In this document: in pieces, positions 30,379-32,176 of the stretch | Numbering within the stretch: position 1 is the first letter of the stretch | Layout: each line of letters opens with the position of its first letter | Assembly: GCA_017615445.1 (NCBI GenBank) | Contig: JAGAAD010000086.1 | Coordinates: 1-32,176, forward strand | Direction of reading: 5' to 3' | DNA: 32,176 nt | DNA from: Bacteroidales bacterium | Lineage (GTDB): Bacteria > Bacteroidota > Bacteroidia > Bacteroidales > UBA932 | Program-made: the position numbers and the translations under genes | Notes under the pieces: generated by a model | What the model was told of the DNA's origin: nothing | Databases searched by the model: none | Seen by the model: only the letters and a program-made list of their open reading frames with translations

Positions 30379-32176
30379 TTATTCTTCCGTGTCCAGAAGT
30401 TCGAAGTCCAGGAGACGCTGCTCGAGGTTGGCGGAGGAGACGCGGATGCGGACGGGATCGCCGAGGCGGTAGATCTTGCGGGTGCGGCGGCCGCGGAGGC
30501 GGTACTTGTCCTCCTCGAACTCGAAGAAATCGCCCTTGATTTCGCGCAGAGGGACCATACCCTCGATGTGAGTGGGCTCGATCTCCACATACATTCCCCA
30601 TTCTGTGACGCCGGAGACGTGGCCGTCGAATTCCTGGCCTATCTTGTCCTGCATGTATTCCACCAGCTTGTACTTGACGCTGGTGCGCTCGGCATCCGTG
30701 GCGATGGCCTCACGCTCGGAGGCGTGGTCGCACTGGGCGGCGTAGTAGTCCTTGTCCTGGCTCTTGCCGTTGGCGAGATACAGGGCCAGCAGACGGTGCA
30801 CCATCAGATCCGGGTAGCGCCTGATGGGCGAAGTGAAATGAGTGTAGTCCGCGAAAGCGAGGCCGTAGTGGCCGATGTTGTCCACACTGTACTTTGCTTT
30901 CGCCATGGCGCGGAGCGCGATTTCGCGGAAAGCGTCGGCCTCGGGCCGACCGGCTGCGCGCGTGAGCAGGTCGCCTATCACGTTCGCGGCCCCGCGGCCC
31001 TCCAGATCGCCGGACATGGTGTAGCCCATGCTCTTCGCGAAGGTGCGCAGGCCGGCGAGTTTTTCCTCGTTCGGCGTGTCGTGGACGCGGTAGACGAAGG
31101 TCTTGCCCTTGCCGGAGACGAACTCCGCCACGCTGCGGTTGGCCAGCAGCATGAACTCCTCGATCAGCCAGTTGGCCTCGAAGGAATGGACCTGATAGAT
31201 CTCGATGGGCTTGCCGAATTCGTCGCACTTGACCTTCATCTCCGGGCGGTCGAAATCTATCGCGCCCGCCTTAATCCTGCGTGATTTCAGGATCAGGGCC
31301 ATGGACATCAAAGTGCGGAGGGCATTCCCGAGTTCGGAAGTGTCGGGGGTGTCAGCTTTAATTATTTCCTGCGCCTGATTGTAGTCCAGGCGGAAATCCG
31401 AGTTGATGACGGTGCGGCCGAACCAGCGCTTGCGGACCTTCGCGTCCGGGGTCATCTCGAACACGGCGGAGAAGGTCAGCTTGTCTTCGTGGGGCCTCAG
31501 CGAGCAAAGCTTGTTGCAGAGCTTCTCCGGGAGCATGGGGACGGTCCTGTCTACCAGATAGACGGATGTGCCGCGGTCCTGGGCCTCCTTGTCCACGGGC
31601 GAGCCGGGCTTCACATAATACGAGACGTCCGCGATGTGGACACCGATCTCATAGTTCCCGTTCTCCAGCGGCTTGAACGACAGGGCGTCGTCGAAGTCCT
31701 TCGCGTCCGCGGGGTCTATGGTGAAGGTGAAGGTCTGGCGGAAGTCCTTGCGCTCCGCCAGATCGGCGGGCGTGATTTCGGCCGGAATCTTGTCCGCCGC
31801 GTTCTCCACCTCTTTCTCGAAGCGGTACGGCAGATTGAACTCGGCCAGGATGGCGTGCATCTCAGTCTCGTTCGCGCCGGGAGCACCCAGCACGTCCACG
31901 ACGTGGCCATACGGGCAATTCTCACCGCGATTCCAGCCTTCTACCAAGGCGGCGACTTTGTAGCCGGTCTGAGCGCCCATCTCCATGGCCTCCTGACCGT
32001 CCACCTCTATATCATAGGGCATGAAGCGGCTCTGCATCAGCACCCACGCGTGCGAGCCCACCATGTGGAACACGCCCACGAACGGTTTGTCCGAGCGCTT
32101 GATTATCTCCACTATCTCGCCTTCGCGACGCTCGCCCCGGGCCGCCTGGCCGGCGAGCGCTTTCGCGCGGCCCCCT
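30379..32176 (-). CDS. rnr: Ribonuclease R (5' end beyond the window)
   Basis: The last ~599 codons of a 3'-5' exoribonuclease of the RNB family that degrades structured RNA. The frame is open to the window edge, beginning in a basic stretch (ARGERREGEIVEII) that normally joins the N-terminal cold-shock domains, so the gene starts outside. The RNB catalytic domain shows TIDPADAKDFDDALSF with the metal-binding aspartates, HIADVSYYV, DRGTSVYLVDRTVPMLPEKL and LAFADYTHFTSPIRRYPDL. A C-terminal S1 RNA-binding domain follows (GQEFDGHVSGVTEWGMYVEIE). The GTG at 32112 is an internal codon, not the start. A 58-bp gap separates it from the VWA gene; no clear terminator or promoter is visible there. Confidence 0.95.
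   Translation of the reverse strand, partial: GGRAKALAGQAARGERREGEIVEIIKRSDKPFVGVFHMVGSHAWVLMQSRFMPYDIEVDGQEAMEMGAQTGYKVAALVEGWNRGENCPYGHVVDVLGAPGANETEMHAILAEFNLPYRFEKEVENAADKIPAEITPADLAERKDFRQTFTFTIDPADAKDFDDALSFKPLENGNYEIGVHIADVSYYVKPGSPVDKEAQDRGTSVYLVDRTVPMLPEKLCNKLCSLRPHEDKLTFSAVFEMTPDAKVRKRWFGRTVINSDFRLDYNQAQEIIKADTPDTSELGNALRTLMSMALILKSRRIKAGAIDFDRPEMKVKCDEFGKPIEIYQVHSFEANWLIEEFMLLANRSVAEFVSGKGKTFVYRVHDTPNEEKLAGLRTFAKSMGYTMSGDLEGRGAANVIGDLLTRAAGRPEADAFREIALRAMAKAKYSVDNIGHYGLAFADYTHFTSPIRRYPDLMVHRLLALYLANGKSQDKDYYAAQCDHASEREAIATDAERTSVKYKLVEYMQDKIGQEFDGHVSGVTEWGMYVEIEPTHIEGMVPLREIKGDFFEFEEDKYRLRGRRTRKIYRLGDPVRIRVSSANLEQRLLDFELLDTEE

Overview
The window looks like a chromosomal segment of a member of the Bacteroidota, probably Bacteroidales, with a fairly high G+C content. 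The evidence is a SusC/SusD pair with a surface glycan-binding lipoprotein and a BACON-domain GH16 enzyme, a membrane-bound DUF6377-type regulator, a CotH lipoprotein, many lipoprotein signal peptides, and several exact matches to the Bacteroidota -7 promoter element TAnnTTTG just upstream of genes. The genus is not resolved. There are 24 protein genes, 21 of them on the minus strand, one cut by the right edge (rnr). I see no rRNA, tRNA, CRISPR, transposase or phage gene.

Layout on the minus strand, read right to left: rnr (partial); a VWA-domain lipoprotein; rsgA and a MATE exporter joined by TAATG; a roughly 350-bp intergenic stretch filled with nested palindromes; then a short-chain polyprenyl synthase, a U32 protein, an S41 protease and rdgB, the last three joined by ATGA overlaps. 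A plus-strand pair (EamA transporter, recO) converges on rdgB. Next come CotH, uvrA and the DUF6377 regulator, also joined by overlapping stop/start codons and closed by a clear intrinsic terminator. A polysaccharide utilisation locus follows: susC, susD, two-domain glycan-binding lipoprotein, GH16 endo-beta-glucanase. A plus-strand metallo-beta-lactamase-fold hydrolase converges on GH16. The left third holds two tandem deoxynucleoside kinases, an acyl-CoA synthetase, a FucP-type sugar transporter, a ROK glucokinase-like gene and an FKBP lipoprotein.

The genes suggest a small beta-glucan system. GH16 cuts the glucan at the surface, the two-domain lipoprotein and SusD bind it, SusC imports oligosaccharides, the DUF6377 protein is the likely sensor-regulator, and the MFS transporter plus ROK kinase further down could handle released hexose. 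No exo-acting glucosidase is in the window. The rest is housekeeping: repair (uvrA, recO), nucleotide salvage and sanitation (two dNKs, rdgB), ribosome and RNA maturation (rsgA, rnr), isoprenoids.

The most unusual material is repetitive. One intergenic region carries two different pairs of inverted hairpin units with exact dyad spacing, a REPIN-like architecture. Three nearby genes (MATE, rdgB, recO) each carry an extra in-frame segment of about 25-29 residues; one contains a REP-like palindrome and the other two contain short imperfect tandem repeats. Together they suggest a genome colonised by small palindromic or repeat elements that can also sit inside coding sequences.
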